Below, piece by piece: positions 23,856-35,193 of a stretch of DNA of 64,000 nucleotides. The notes beneath the pieces are model-generated. The model searched no databases and was not told the DNA's origin. It saw only the letters and a list, made by a program, of their open reading frames with translations. A program made the translations under genes and the position numbers. Position 1 is the stretch's first letter. The number at the start of each line of letters is the position of its first letter. The stretch lies in the NCBI GenBank assembly GCA_016647705.1, contig CM028328.1:35874501-35938500 (forward strand), written 5' to 3'. Origin of the DNA: Eucommia ulmoides (Eukaryota; Streptophyta; Magnoliopsida; Garryales; Eucommiaceae).

Positions 23856-25235
23856 TGATAGGTGTAAATTATCTATCTATTTCCAAATCGAACATTATTA
23901 GTTTTCGAGTACGTTTATTATGTTGTAATATATGTTTATGTGTTTTTTGTATAAATCAAGTGTTTGAGATGAAAATGTACGAATCGGACCAAGAACGGTG
24001 GAAGAACGGTGAGAAAATAAGCACAAAAGCAATATTCAGAACAGTAGCACACCACTGCAGTGTCTTGACCACTGCCGCGGCGGTGAATATGCAGAGAGGG
24101 CCTTAAGTTATTGTAAACTTCCCGCTGTGATGGTGAAAATGCAGAGAAGTCCCTGATCTCACTGTCTGCTCTACCGCCGTGGCAAACACTATGCCGACAT
24201 GCCCACTGCCGCAGCAGTGATCCCCACCGCCGCGACGGTCACCTCTGCACAAATTTAGGATATTTTTGGCTCCCTATTCTTCTCCACTCTTCTCCTCCGG
24301 ACATGAGATCTCTATGAGAGTTAGGATATTTTAGAGAGAGGTTTTGGGAGTGTTCAACCAATTCCAAAGGAGAAGAACACGTTGCGAAGAAGGAGAAACG
24401 ATCTCGAAGCGTTTTTAGCAGCAAATCTTTGGACTACGGCTAAGTTTATTTCGGTTCTTCTTTATTTTCTTAACTTCAGTAGTTAGTTGAGCATATTTAG
24501 CTCCTTTTTCATTTTATAAATGGTTATGGCCATGAGCTAAATGAATTTTGTTTAGGGATTAATATATTTTATGAAATTGTTGTTTGCTTGAGTTTGTGTT
24601 TCGTTTATGGTTGTTCTTCGCTATTTTAATTGTGTTTGTCGTGTTGTCATGATATTATGCTTAGATAGATATTGTGAGAATACTGGGTTTAATACACGGG
24701 AGAGGTAACCCCAGATTCAGACTGGGTTAAACACAACGCGACGATCCAATAACCCTGGAGGGAGTTGAAGAATGTACAATCAATGACATTGGGGCAAGAC
24801 TCACATGACCTAGTGTCGTTAAGACATTGAGGGGAACTTCCTCGTTGATGCGAAGTCGTGTATTCACTTGTCTTACACTCGGGAGAGGTAGTGAGTGAGT
24901 TTACGAACCGAGATTGTCGGATAAGTCGAACGTCTTTACCGTAAACTAAAACGAGACCAGACACGTATTTGTAAATGAAGTTAATCCCTAGACAATCTAT
25001 TCTCTCAAAACAATCTTAATATAATGTTAATAGTTTAATTAGTATTTTAGTATTAGTATTAATTAATTATAAATACAATTTTTGCCGCCTAGATAAAATT
25101 AGGTTATGATAATCGCGATACTCGATAATAGTCTCAACCAATCCCCATGAACACGATACCCTTACTCTCCCTATCTATACTAAAACTTGACATGTACACT
25201 TGCGGTGTAAATAGCGACGTAATATTCTGCTACCA
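23856..25235 (+). repeat. GA1 3' LTR
   Basis: TGATAGGTGTAAATTATC to CTGCTACCA. Its palindrome block includes CCACTGCCGCGGCGGTGA at 24069-24086. It is visibly similar to 19760-21180 but with many scattered differences, so the insertion is not recent. Confidence 0.88.
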
Positions 25236-25240
25236 TTACT

Positions 25241-25985
25241 ACCCCAAGGATAAGGTCATATCAACATATATTTTTAATAGTAGTACATCAAAACTAGAAT
25301 CATTAATAAGCAATGTAATCACTAACCTATTTACTTTAAACATTTATTAATTAAGAAACCACTAAACCTATCATACCAAACTCTAGGGGCTGGTTTGAGA
25401 CTATAAAATGCTTTAGACAATTTAAACACGTAATGTCAGAATTTTCATTTTCAAAACTAGGGGATTGTTCCAAAAATACTTATTCCATAATATAAAAATT
25501 TAGAAATTCACTTTTGATAGCTATTTAAAATAATCTAAAATTACCTGCACAAACAAAAGATAAAGATATTCTAATTGCTTCTAATCTATCTATGGGAACA
25601 TAGGTTCCCTAATAGTCAATTCCATACATTGTTACGCTCAAATTGGTTACGATCTTCTTGTGTTGTTAACAACTAAAATTAATAAATTTTTTTTTTTTAT
25701 TTTTTTATTTTTTTTTTTTTTTTTAACATTTGGAGGCTCAATTTGGGAAAGAAAAAAAATGTTAACTAGGTTACGCAATGAAGAACGAGTACATCCCCCA
25801 TGGTGATTATGACCGATGATTAGTAAGGAGGGTGTCCGATTACCTTCTTCATGACTTTGGGTAAATCCAAATTTTCCTCTATTGGATGAATCTAAATTGA
25901 ATCCTTCTCTCCAATGTTGGTTGCAACAATTATGGTCCGACGAGAGTTCTATAATACTTGTATCATACTCACCCCATCCAAACAC
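25241..25985 (-). pseudogene. Cop2 RT upstream part and integrase-RT linker remnant
   Basis: Right of GA1 the minus strand resumes copia pol. Near 25241-25270 it carries a decayed version of the catalytic YVDD surroundings (KIYVDM); near 25380-25600 there are RT landmarks (RLEAIRISLSFVCAGNF, and text resembling the FLNG...QPPGFE block). At about 25730-25800 is TRSSLRN followed by FLSQIEPPN, the known linker before copia RT. A poly-T run (about 25687-25724) lies between. Heavily decayed. Confidence 0.75.
25687..25724. repeat. T-rich low-complexity run
   Basis: An almost uninterrupted T run (A-rich on the minus strand) within Cop2 pol. Its length may be unreliable in sequencing. Confidence 0.8.
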
Positions 25986-26960
25986 TTTCTAGAAATGAAG
26001 GGACTAGACTCTTTAAATACTGAATGTACAAATTCTTCACTAACCAAAGTCATTTTAGTAGACACTCTATGTGCCTTTCTATTTAATGCATAACAAGGAA
26101 ATATACCATCATTAGATTTCGCATCAAATTTTCCACGATTGTCTTTATCATTGAGAATGAAACATTTAAAACCTAACACTAAAATTTGGCAATGGTAGGG
26201 GTTTTTTCATTTCTAAAGCTCATATGGGGTTTTTGTAGCACTTAAATAGATGGAAATCCTATTTAAAATATAGCATGCACTAAAAGGCTTTCACCTAAAA
26301 TTATTTAGGAATTGAGTGCTCGTTCCAAACTTTCCTAGACGTCTCTTTTAAAGAAATACTTTTAAGCTCAATAAACCTATTTTTTTGGGCGTTTGAGGTG
26401 TAGAAAAGTTCTGGTTAAAATTTTGTTCCTCACAATATGCAATAATCTCATTATTCGTAAACTTTCTTCCTCTATCACTCCTAACGTTCTTAATTCTCAT
26501 CTCTTTCTTATTTTGGTTAATGAATTCAAGTACAATATCACATTTCCTAGAATGGAATATTACACATGTAAAACATGAAAAGTCATCTACAAGCAAGAAA
26601 GCATAGTGTTTCCCACCCAGACAACCAATTGGGTTATGGTCAAATAGATCTAGGTGCAAAAGTTCTAAAGGTCTATAACTAGAAGTATACAATTTTAACT
26701 TGAAGGATTATCTAGACTATTTCTGTAATTAGCATGCATCATAGATTTTATCTCCTACATATTTTTTGTCGGGGCAAACGTCGATGAAATTTATTCTTAG
26801 AGATTTTGAATATCAAGTCCATATTGTAATGTCCTAAGTGTCTATGTCATAGACAACTATATTCAAATAATGTGCTTAAACATGTCATGTTTTGTGATGC
26901 AGTGTCATCAAATGAACAATTATATAGATTTTTGAAATACAGATGCAACAAATAAAACTT
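25949..26960 (-). pseudogene. Cop2 integrase remnant
   Basis: At 26348-26692 the minus-strand frame shows LELLHLDLFDHNPIGCLGGK, FLLVDDFSCFTCVIF, IKNVRSDRGRKFTN and FSTPQTPKKIG, the copia integrase core with its catalytic Asp in HLDL and second Asp in RSDRG. At 25949-26179 the C-terminal block KFDAKSNDGIFPCYALNRKA follows. Text resembling the pre-integrase zinc region (RRLGH) is seen near 26800-26900. Decayed. Confidence 0.85.
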
Positions 26961-28010
26961 TATTTCATTGAATGAACAATTATATAGATTTTTTGAAATG
27001 TAGATGCAACAAATAATACTTCATGTCATAAATATATTCTATCAAGCATCTATTATTGCGAAAAGTAACTCTAAAACCTTAATCACATAATTGATGTATA
27101 CTAAACAATTTGTGTTTCATGTCATCAATAAGTAAAACATGTTCTATAATAGTTTTAGAGTTACATATATTACCGATGCCAACGATTTTCCCTCTGATAA
27201 TGTCTCAAAATGTTACATGATGTCCATCATTAGGTGTTAATGATGTGAACTTGTATTTATCATCTATCAAATGCCACGAGCATCTAGTCTCCAACAACCA
27301 CTTGTCCTTGCTTATTGATGCTTTAGTGTTAACCTCATTTCCATATGCCATTAAGGTAAGCATTTTGGTCTCTTCCTTGCTAGATTCAATTTTCATCATG
27401 TACTATTTGTGTCATCCAAAATTGCCTTCATGGCCTTCTCCTTTCTTTTTTTGAGAATACCACTTTTCATTACATTTTTGTTATATCATGGGCTCCGTGC
27501 AATCATATTCAAATTAACTAGTGTTGTGGCAGTTTGAACATTTGGCATTTGAGGTGTTGAACTATTTTTCCCTTGAAAGCATCTTTGGAAAAGTAACAAA
27601 AGTTTATAGTCGTGAGTTCTACGCTTTTCTCTTAATCACTGTCTAGGATTTCTTTATTATCTTCGTGATCATCGTCATGGAGAGCCTGTAGTAATAGAAC
27701 CATTCTTTGGCTTGTGATTTATTTTTCCTCATATATATTGATGGATTGTTCATGTGTGGTGAGGTTATCGATTAGCGCCTCCATGGAATAGTTGTTTCGA
27801 TCCTTATGTTCCTCAATTGTTGTTATCTTTATTTCCCATGCCTTAGAAAATGGCCAAACAATTTTCCTTAGTCTTTCTACCATTTACTAAGGCTTTCTAA
27901 GAGCATTAATTCATTGTAGACATTGTTGAACTAAGTGATAGAAGGTGTGTCTACTCTCTCGAGCTCCTTTGGAGATTTCTAATCCACTACCCTAATCTTC
28001 TTCCCAAGTG
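26961..28010 (-). pseudogene. Cop2 gag and protease remnants
   Basis: At 27205-27399 the minus-strand frame has KDKWLLETRCSWHLIDD, aligning with the W(Y/L)LDSG(C)SxHM protease block of copia elements; the expected active-site Asp is replaced here. Upstream (27600-28000) are decayed gag phrases such as NNVYNELMLLESL and AWEIKITTIEEH-like text typical of the copia gag (UBN2-type) domain. The N-terminal part of gag and everything before it are absent. Confidence 0.65.
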
Positions 28011-28020
28011 AAGACCTAAC

Positions 28021-28427
28021 CATTACAGCCAAATGTAAATTACAATTATACTTTTTCACATACCCAAAATACACTCAAAGTAAATTACACTCATACATTT
28101 TCAATGTTCACTAAATTCATGCAAAGTAAATTGCACTTATACCTTTTAATTATTGTCTCACTAGAGCCAACACCTTGGTTTAAACTATAATTCAAACCTT
28201 CATATATTTTTACGTTTTATAGTTTAACGAGACAACCCATGGAGCATCTATCAATCACCTATAAACCAATACACACTATATTAACTCACTATGTTCTTCT
28301 AGAAGGTGTATTTACAATAGATATGATATGAACTAATAAGTACACAAATAATCATGTACAAGACATAATAAATTAAGTCCATTGGATAAGCAAATCAAGT
28401 TAATCTATTTTTCTCAATATATAGTTA
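28021..28427. other. Unassigned AT-rich spacer with a three-copy 45-bp repeat
   Basis: I recognise no gene or named element. The phrase GTAAATT(A/G)CA(A/C)T(T/C)ATAC recurs near 28035, 28080 and 28126 with 45-46 bp spacing. The stretch separates the truncated gag of Cop2 from the long-LTR array. Confidence 0.5.
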
Positions 28428-31186
28428 TGCACCCTAGATTTTTGCGAAAGCAAAAGTGGTAATGATTGTGAAGAAGAGGAAACCAAGTTTTCATTCCTCT
28501 CTCTCAAAATCCTCAAATTGCATTTATTTTTGAAAATGGTTTTCAAGGGATTTTCCAGGTGTCAGTTTTGAAAACTTTTTTGGGGTCAGGATTTATGTTT
28601 GAAAAGGAATCTCCACCTAGCATGGGTTGAATGTTGTGATAGGTCATTGGGATTTTAAAAATTCATTTATTATTTTTTAAATGACCCGAATTTTGACTCG
28701 TAAAGGTCTTGTGCCAGGGATTTCTTTAAGTTAGGGGTCAGTTATGCTCGAGGAGAGTTTTACGCACCCCAAGACATCTTTCCGAAGATGGTACCTCAGT
28801 CTAAATAGACATTCACATTTAAACAACATCCAAGTAATTTTCTTTAGTTTTGATTTACAAAATAATTCCCAATTTTATATTTTTGTCTTTTTTATGCATT
28901 TTTATGTAATGAAAATCAGGTAAACTAAACTATTTATCAATGGCAACAGATAAAACAGATTGAAAATGAAAATATTTTTGTATTTTTTTTTTACGATCAA
29001 ACCTTGTAAAGGTAGCCTACGTATCCCTGTTAACACGGGGAATCAAGTCGAATCGTAGTTTATCTGTTCAAGATAAACTAATTTTTATTTTAGATAGGTG
29101 ACCTAACCAGTATGTGGGTTGCCTACATATCTCAGATCAATGAGAATTTTTAGCAGAATTTCAAGATGTTTATGAAATAGAAAGCTTGAAAACCCAGAGA
29201 CCCAAGAGTGGAATTCGAGCCTAGAGAGAGAAATGCTGGGTTCAAGCTCTTACATTTGTGAAAAATGAGGCATGTATTTATATGGTGGGAGGTCTGCGCA
29301 TTGGGCAATGCACAGACCATCCCAGGATGATCCTTAGGGTTATTTTGGCTCAAGGGTCATCCCTTAATGTCTTGATATTGAATAGTTTCGAATGAATTAA
29401 AAGATTTGGTAAGATTCTTAAAGATTTAGTAATGGTTATCTTTAAACATCTAAATGCAATGATTTGCAATCATTGGTAATGATTGGAATTCGTTAGTCAT
29501 CATTACCAATCCTTGGATATTATTGGTTGTACATGGGATCATTTATGCCTTGATGTGACATTTTTGGTTTGGTTTAGTGGCTAAGTATCGGTTACTCACA
29601 CTATTTCGGTTTGGTTTCCATTAATGCTTTGGCAATTCAATGTATTTAGCCTTGATGTATCATTTGGAATTTAATGTATGATAGTGACAATTTATGTGAT
29701 GGGCATTGAATCGGTTCAAATTGGATTGAATCGGTTCAGTTTTCCATGTAACGAGTAATCATATTTCAAGTATTTCGGTTATCCCTAAGATATTTTGATC
29801 AAAATATATTAATACCTTTAATGTGGTTTATCTATGTCATCCCCAAGAATTTAATGGTTTATGGTAAGGACATTTAATGTCTTCATTAAATGTATGCTTA
29901 GGTGGCGAAGTAGATCGGTTAGTTTTGATAACTGTTAGTTACTTCTCAAGTAACTTGGTTCCTTCCTTAGATATTTTGGTAGAGAATATCTTAGGGATAT
30001 CATGGGCATTTAATTTTTATTAAGAAGTCATTAAATACTTGGTAGGTCCCTTGATATCTGAACTTTTCATGACATTTATTGTCTTGATTAATGTCTTTTT
30101 GGATTTGATTTATTGATATCTGAACTTTAAACAAATATTTAGAGAAATATTTTTGGCGTCAAATAGACGAAACCTATGATAGTAAAATATTTTAGGATCA
30201 AAGTAGGTAACAAAGTTAAATTGGTAAATTTTTCTATAATTAAAGGGTAGTGAATAATATTTATTTATATTAAAGGTGATAAAAATCATCCTTCAATAAA
30301 TTTATCTTAGCCCCGCTTTAATTTTAGGAATTTCGAGGTTGACTCAAACCTTTTACTCAACCGAATTGAATCAATTTGAAAATTTTATATTTTTGTTATT
30401 GTTTTGAGGTTTTTAATATTATCCAGTGTGATCTAATGTAGAAATTCATTCCCTTTAAACTTGATTTTACCAGAAATTTCCAACACGTGTAACAGTTATG
30501 CACGTGCCAAAAACCTCTTCGTCTTGCTTTATGACCTGCAAAACCGTGAGTTCTAATGGGGGATACCGGTGTGGTGTCGACTAAAGGACCTCCGGCTTGA
30601 GAATTAGTTAATCTGGTAATGGAGAAAGTAATACATAGATCAAATTGTAAAATATTACTAGTGATACCTGCCCTTTTATAGGCTTAGAAATATATTATCG
30701 TTTCTTTGGAGAGGTCACTTGTTTTGTGATAGGCTCCTAACGGCTTGGAAGATAACCAATATCGCCATGATTTTAGGAGAGAACTCTGTAATGATCCCCA
30801 TTAAATATGGACCGTTACAATCAATCTAGCTCTTCTCTTCAAGTGTAGGGGAGACATTCACTGTGGATCAACCTATTCATTCATTGTTCCTGAACACCAT
30901 GGACTTGGATATGCCCAAATTTAGGCATCTTCTTGAGACTATTAGTCTTGCACATAAGACTACCAAGGTCAGTACCTAGTTGGGCTTATCATTCTTCGGC
31001 CCACATAACCCATAAGATCTGTTTGTCCTGGATCATATTTCAAACTCGATCCAACCCGTTTAAGACTACACGCCTACATCAATTATGAGCGACATTTTTC
31101 CCATATCAAAACCTCAGTTTAAAATTTCTTCAAACTTGTACTTTCCATTCGGCACTGACTGGGCTAGACAAAATGCGGTGTCTACA
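28428..31186 (+). repeat. Long LTR copy 1
   Basis: About 2.76 kb. Contains the phrase (G/A)GGTTGCCTACxTATC twice (about 29005-29130, once as AGCCTACGTATCC), a TATA-like TATTTATATGG near 29275, and ends TGCGGTGTCTACA. It carries extra sequence at about 30470-31112 not present in copy 2. No gene seen. Confidence 0.6.
30470..31112. repeat. Extra ~640-bp segment in long LTR copy 1
   Basis: Copy 2 passes directly from its GTAGAAATTCATT phrase (34788) to its end region, whereas copy 1 has roughly 640 additional bases after the same phrase (30441). The segment is GC-richer than its surroundings and has no protein match that I recognise. It begins near TGTAACAGTTATGCACGTG and could itself be a small LTR or another insert; no clear target duplication was found. 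Confidence 0.45.
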
Positions 31187-31519
31187 ATTGTCCTTCTTTC
31201 TCATGCTTGTTTACTCGTAATGACAATGAAAGAGACACAAACATTTGTTCTATGAAAAGTAAGGACAGGATTTTAATTTAACTAACCAAAGTCAGGAGCA
31301 TTTTTCATTGCTACATATACCCTATGGAAGCGATAAAGAATCTCCTAGAGGATAGTGACATACCTTATCCAAGAGGATTGGTAAGGATGACGATCGATCA
31401 ATCCTTCCATTCTATATTTCCTAAAAAATGAAGAACGATCAATCCTAGAGGATTACTACTAGGAAGACGATGACATACCTAATCCTAGAGAATTTTTATT
31501 GAGGTGAAGACGGTGACAT
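31187..31519 (+). other. Internal stub 1 of the long-LTR array
   Basis: About 330 bp between the two LTR copies. It contains repeated short phrases of the form ATCCTAGAGGATT and GACGATGACATACCTA, and aligns with 34882-35193. No coding sequence. Confidence 0.55.
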
Positions 31520-34500
31520 ATTAACGCACCCCGAATTTCAATTGGGGAAGAAGTAGAGAATCTGGTAGAAGATGAAACGAGTTTCATTCCTCCCACTCTA
31601 AGTTTTCAAAATCCATTCATTTTGAAAATAGTTTTTCAAGGTCTTTTCTAGGTGCCGATTTTGAAAAACGTCTTGGGCTGGGATTTTATGTTGAAAATAG
31701 TGTCGCCACCTAGCATAGGGTTAAATTGTGTGCTAGGTCATCGGGAGTTTTAGAAATTCATTTTACTTTGAAATGGCCCATGTTTTGACTTCATAAAGGT
31801 TTATGTACCAGAGAAATTTTTAAAGTTTGGGGGTTAGTTATGCTCAGGGAAGGTTTTACACACCCCAAGCCACCCGTTCATAAATGGTACCTTAGTCTAA
31901 ATGAATATTCACTGTTAAACAATACTTGAGTAACTTTATTTGATTTACTTAAACAAGAGAATTATTATTTATTTATTTTTACATTTTTCCATTTTTATGT
32001 ATTTTTGACATGATAAAAATATTTATAAAGTAGATAAATACTACAACTAAACTAGTTAGCGACACTCAAAAGCAGTTTTACAAGAGACAGAAAAAATAAA
32101 TATGCAAGCTATATGAAATGACAATATTTTTGAATTTTTAAGAGACCATACCTTATATAGGTTGCTTACATATCCTTGTTTTCACAAGGAATGAGGTCGA
32201 CGTATAGTAATAGCATGCAAACTAAAACTAAATTATTTGGATATGCGACCGAACCCGCACGTAGGTTGCCTATGTATCTCGGATTAATGATAATCTGGTA
32301 TTCACATAGTTTATTTATTTTAAGGTTAAAACTAATTTCATTATTAAAGGTGACCGAACCCTTATGTGGGTTGCCTACGTACTTTGGGGTATAACCAAAG
32401 ATTAGGTTATCACGTAGTTCATTTATGTTAAGTTGAAAACTGGGTTGGTTTTAATTGATTTTTAGCTATTAAACGCTACATGAATCACAACATGATATGT
32501 ACTTAACCTCTTTGATTTTGTCAAGAACACCTTAACCGAACTCTTTTATTTTAGTTAGTTGGTGTTAGTATGTGAGTTGTTAGTTGAAATCGAAAGGAAA
32601 TGTCATATATCATGCCGGTCCTACTTGTAACTAAGAAAAACGAGAAGATTTCGAAGAAGAATCACACATATCCCTGAAGGAATAGAGGCCCTCTCTTTAT
32701 CCCGAGTTTTTAGCCACAAGGGTCCATTGGTGTAGTGTATATATAGTTAGATTAACAGTTATTAAAGAGTCAATTTGAAGTGTTCTTGAGAGAATTGTAG
32801 AGACTAAGCACAACTCATGTTGTGATAGATATTTTGTTTGAACCATCACATGTTTGCAATATGTTCTCAGATGATTTGGGTCCTTACATGCTCTTAACAT
32901 GTTCTCGAACGTTCTTGATGTTTTTGAGATAGTTTTGTATGATTTGGGTATACTTTGATAATTATAACAAGAATTAAGTATTATTTGGTTGATTATGGGT
33001 TTTATGTGTTATATACATGAATTTAAAATGGATAAATTACTTGATTATGATACATAAAATAAAGATACACAAAATTAGGACCAGATTTAAGGATCCTCAA
33101 GTCACATACCAAGTTTAGAGGAGTGGTTTTTCCCTAAACAAGTAACCTTCTTATCCTTCTTGATCTTCTTGGTTGGAACTCGATCAATCACCGTCAACTT
33201 CTTGTGTTCTTTTTCCAAGAACATGAAGAACACCTTTCAGGATCAGATTTTAGCAGAATAATAGCATGTTATTTAAGAGAATTGATTAGGATCCGAGAGC
33301 TTCGCTCGAGGTTAGAGAGAGAATCTAGGCATTCAAGACTTGAAAATTATGAAACCAAGCACCCCTATTTATACGGAAGGAATCTTGTGCATGGATTAAT
33401 GCTCAGGAATTCCCAAACCTTCCTTAGGGTCTATTTTGGCCTATTAGACTTTCTATCGTGATTTATTTTTGATGAGTTTTGGATGAATTTGAAGTGCAGT
33501 GGAAGATCCTTATAGATTTGGTAATGACTAGCAAATCGTTTACTAGATTTGGTAATGATTAGCAATCATTAGTAACGATTGGTAATCATTACCAATCATT
33601 AGACTCCCTTGAATCCCATTAATTTCACATGAGTATATTTACGACATAATGTGACACTTCTAGTTCGATTTAGGGGCTAAGTACAGGTTAGTTTCACTAT
33701 TTCTGTTTGGTTGTCATAAATGCTTTCAAGATGAAATGTGTTTAGTCTCAATGTGTCACATGGAATTTAATGCTCTATGATGATTCATTACATGATGAGA
33801 ACACCTCCAGTTGATTTCGGATCGAATTGGGTTAGTTTGCCTTGTAATCGATGGTTGGATTTCCAAGGTTGCTAGTTAACCCTAAGATATTTTTATGAAA
33901 ATATATTACTACCTTCAACGTACCCCTTCCATGTTATCCTAAGAAATAAATTTTGATAGGATGTGCATTTAATGAATTGGCTAGGTGGCAAACTGATTTG
34001 GTTTAGTTTCGATAATGGGTAGTCACATTTCAGGGATTTCGATTAAACCTAAGACATTTTGCTAAAACTATATAAATCCCTTGAAGGTGACATATACATT
34101 TAATCCCAGGAATTTAATTCTTGATGTTATGGGCATTTACTTCACATTAAATTCCTAACTTAGGTGGCGAACCGAGTTGGTTTAGTTTCGATAACGGTTG
34201 GTTATCTCCTAAGTGTTTTGGTTTCCTTCCTTAGATATTTGGGTAGAGAATATCTAGGAGTTTCTTGGTCATTTAAAGGCTCCTTTTTGGTACATTTAAT
34301 GATGGTTTGTCCATTTATTTGTTGATCCTAGGGTGGTTTGTCAAAACAACATGGATTGGTGTATACCCAAACTAAGCCCAAATCCTTAATCACCTTAGTG
34401 ATTTAGGGTATGTCATGACATTTCTAAGACTTTATAAAGGTATCTTGGACTAATTCTAGATTCTATTTGATTTACTATGTATAAATGAAAAAAAAATGTG

Positions 34501-34881
34501 TTAATTCGACAAAATTCAATGATAGTAAATGTTTCAAGGTCACGGTAGATAACCGAGGTAATTGTTGACATGTCCTATAATTAAAGGGTAGTAGCTAATT
34601 ATTAGTTATACTAAATATGATTTAATGAAAACCAACTTTTAATAAATTCATATTAGACCACCTTAAATTATAGGATTTTCAAGGTTGACCCGAAATTTGT
34701 ACTTGGCTGAATTTAGTCATATTTAATAGTTTTTGTGTTTTCTCATGTTTTTTTGTATTTTTACACATTATGTACTGTGATATTAGGTAGAAATTCATTT
34801 TATTTAAACCTAAGTTTAAAATTTATCAGAACTTGTACATGATTCGACTCTGAATAAGCGGGACAAAATACATTGTCTATA
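31520..34881 (+). repeat. Long LTR copy 2
   Basis: About 3.36 kb, longer than copy 1 in its middle. The phrase TAGGTTGC(C/T)TA(T/C) recurs near 32157, 32255 and 32365 with GACCGAACCC before the last two, a short-unit direct repeat. The apparent open frames at 32176-32394 and 33204-33461 are repeat sequence without family motifs. Confidence 0.6.
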
Positions 34882-35193
34882 GTTGCCCCTCTTTGTCATG
34901 CGAGTTTACTCGTAATGACAAAGAAGGAGACACTAAAATTTTGTTCTTTTAGACATGAAATATAAATACACGTATTTTCAATACTTAACTATGCAAAATT
35001 AGGAACATTAATATTGTTGCCTCTACCCTACGAGAGCAGTAAAGGGTTTCCTAAAGAACGACGACATGCTTAATCTTTGAGGAAATACAATTAGGATGAT
35101 GATCGATTACTCCTACCATGACTTTTATTCCTAAAGGATGACCAACGATCAATCCTAGAGGATTTGGTAAGGGCGACGATCAATCAATCCCAC
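34882..35193 (+). other. Internal stub 2 of the long-LTR array
   Basis: Aligns with stub 1 (CCTAGAGGATTTGGTAAGG near 35153) and stops where GA2 sequence begins. Confidence 0.55.

Larger units (their letters stand above)
19760..25235 (+). mobile_element. GA1: non-autonomous gypsy-type LTR element with gag-like region
   Basis: Two direct LTRs (19760-21180 and 23856-25235) flank a 2.7-kb interior with a primer site complementary to tRNA-Asp, a gypsy gag-like remnant, a small conserved reading-frame segment, a GC-rich hairpin and a polypurine tract. No pol is present. This plan fits the class called TR-GAG or LARD in plants: mobilised by enzymes of a related Tat/Athila element. The flanks TCAGT (19755-19759) and TTACT (25236-25240) agree at only three of five bases, as expected if old. 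It sits inside the RT of Cop2. Coding parts are broken. Confidence 0.85.
15860..28020 (-). mobile_element. Cop2: Ty1/copia retrotransposon fossil, 5' end missing, two GA insertions inside
   Basis: A minus-strand copia element with domains in the order expected from right to left: gag (about 27600-28010), protease (27200-27400), integrase (25950-26960), RT (25241-25640 and 19553-19759) and RNase H (17400-18107), then a polypurine tract and 3' LTR. The RT is split by GA1 (19760-25235) and the RT/RNase H boundary by a GA solo LTR (18108-19552). The 5' LTR and first part of gag are not seen. This is the only copia in the window with visible pol. It is heavily broken. Confidence 0.8.
28428..35193 (+). 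mobile_element. Tandem pair of long LTRs, each followed by a short internal stub
   Basis: The segments 28428-31519 and 31520-35193 align along their whole length in the order LTR then stub. The LTR-like parts start at related GCACCC(T/C) sequence and end at TGTCTACA (31186) and TGTCTATA (34881); the stubs begin with shared text (TCATGC(T/G)(T/A)GTTTACTCGTAATGACAA). No coding region links them. An LTR-stub-LTR-stub order is what unequal exchange between elements leaves. Superfamily is likely gypsy by LTR size and style, but I cannot prove it. The right end is cut by GA2. Confidence 0.6.
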
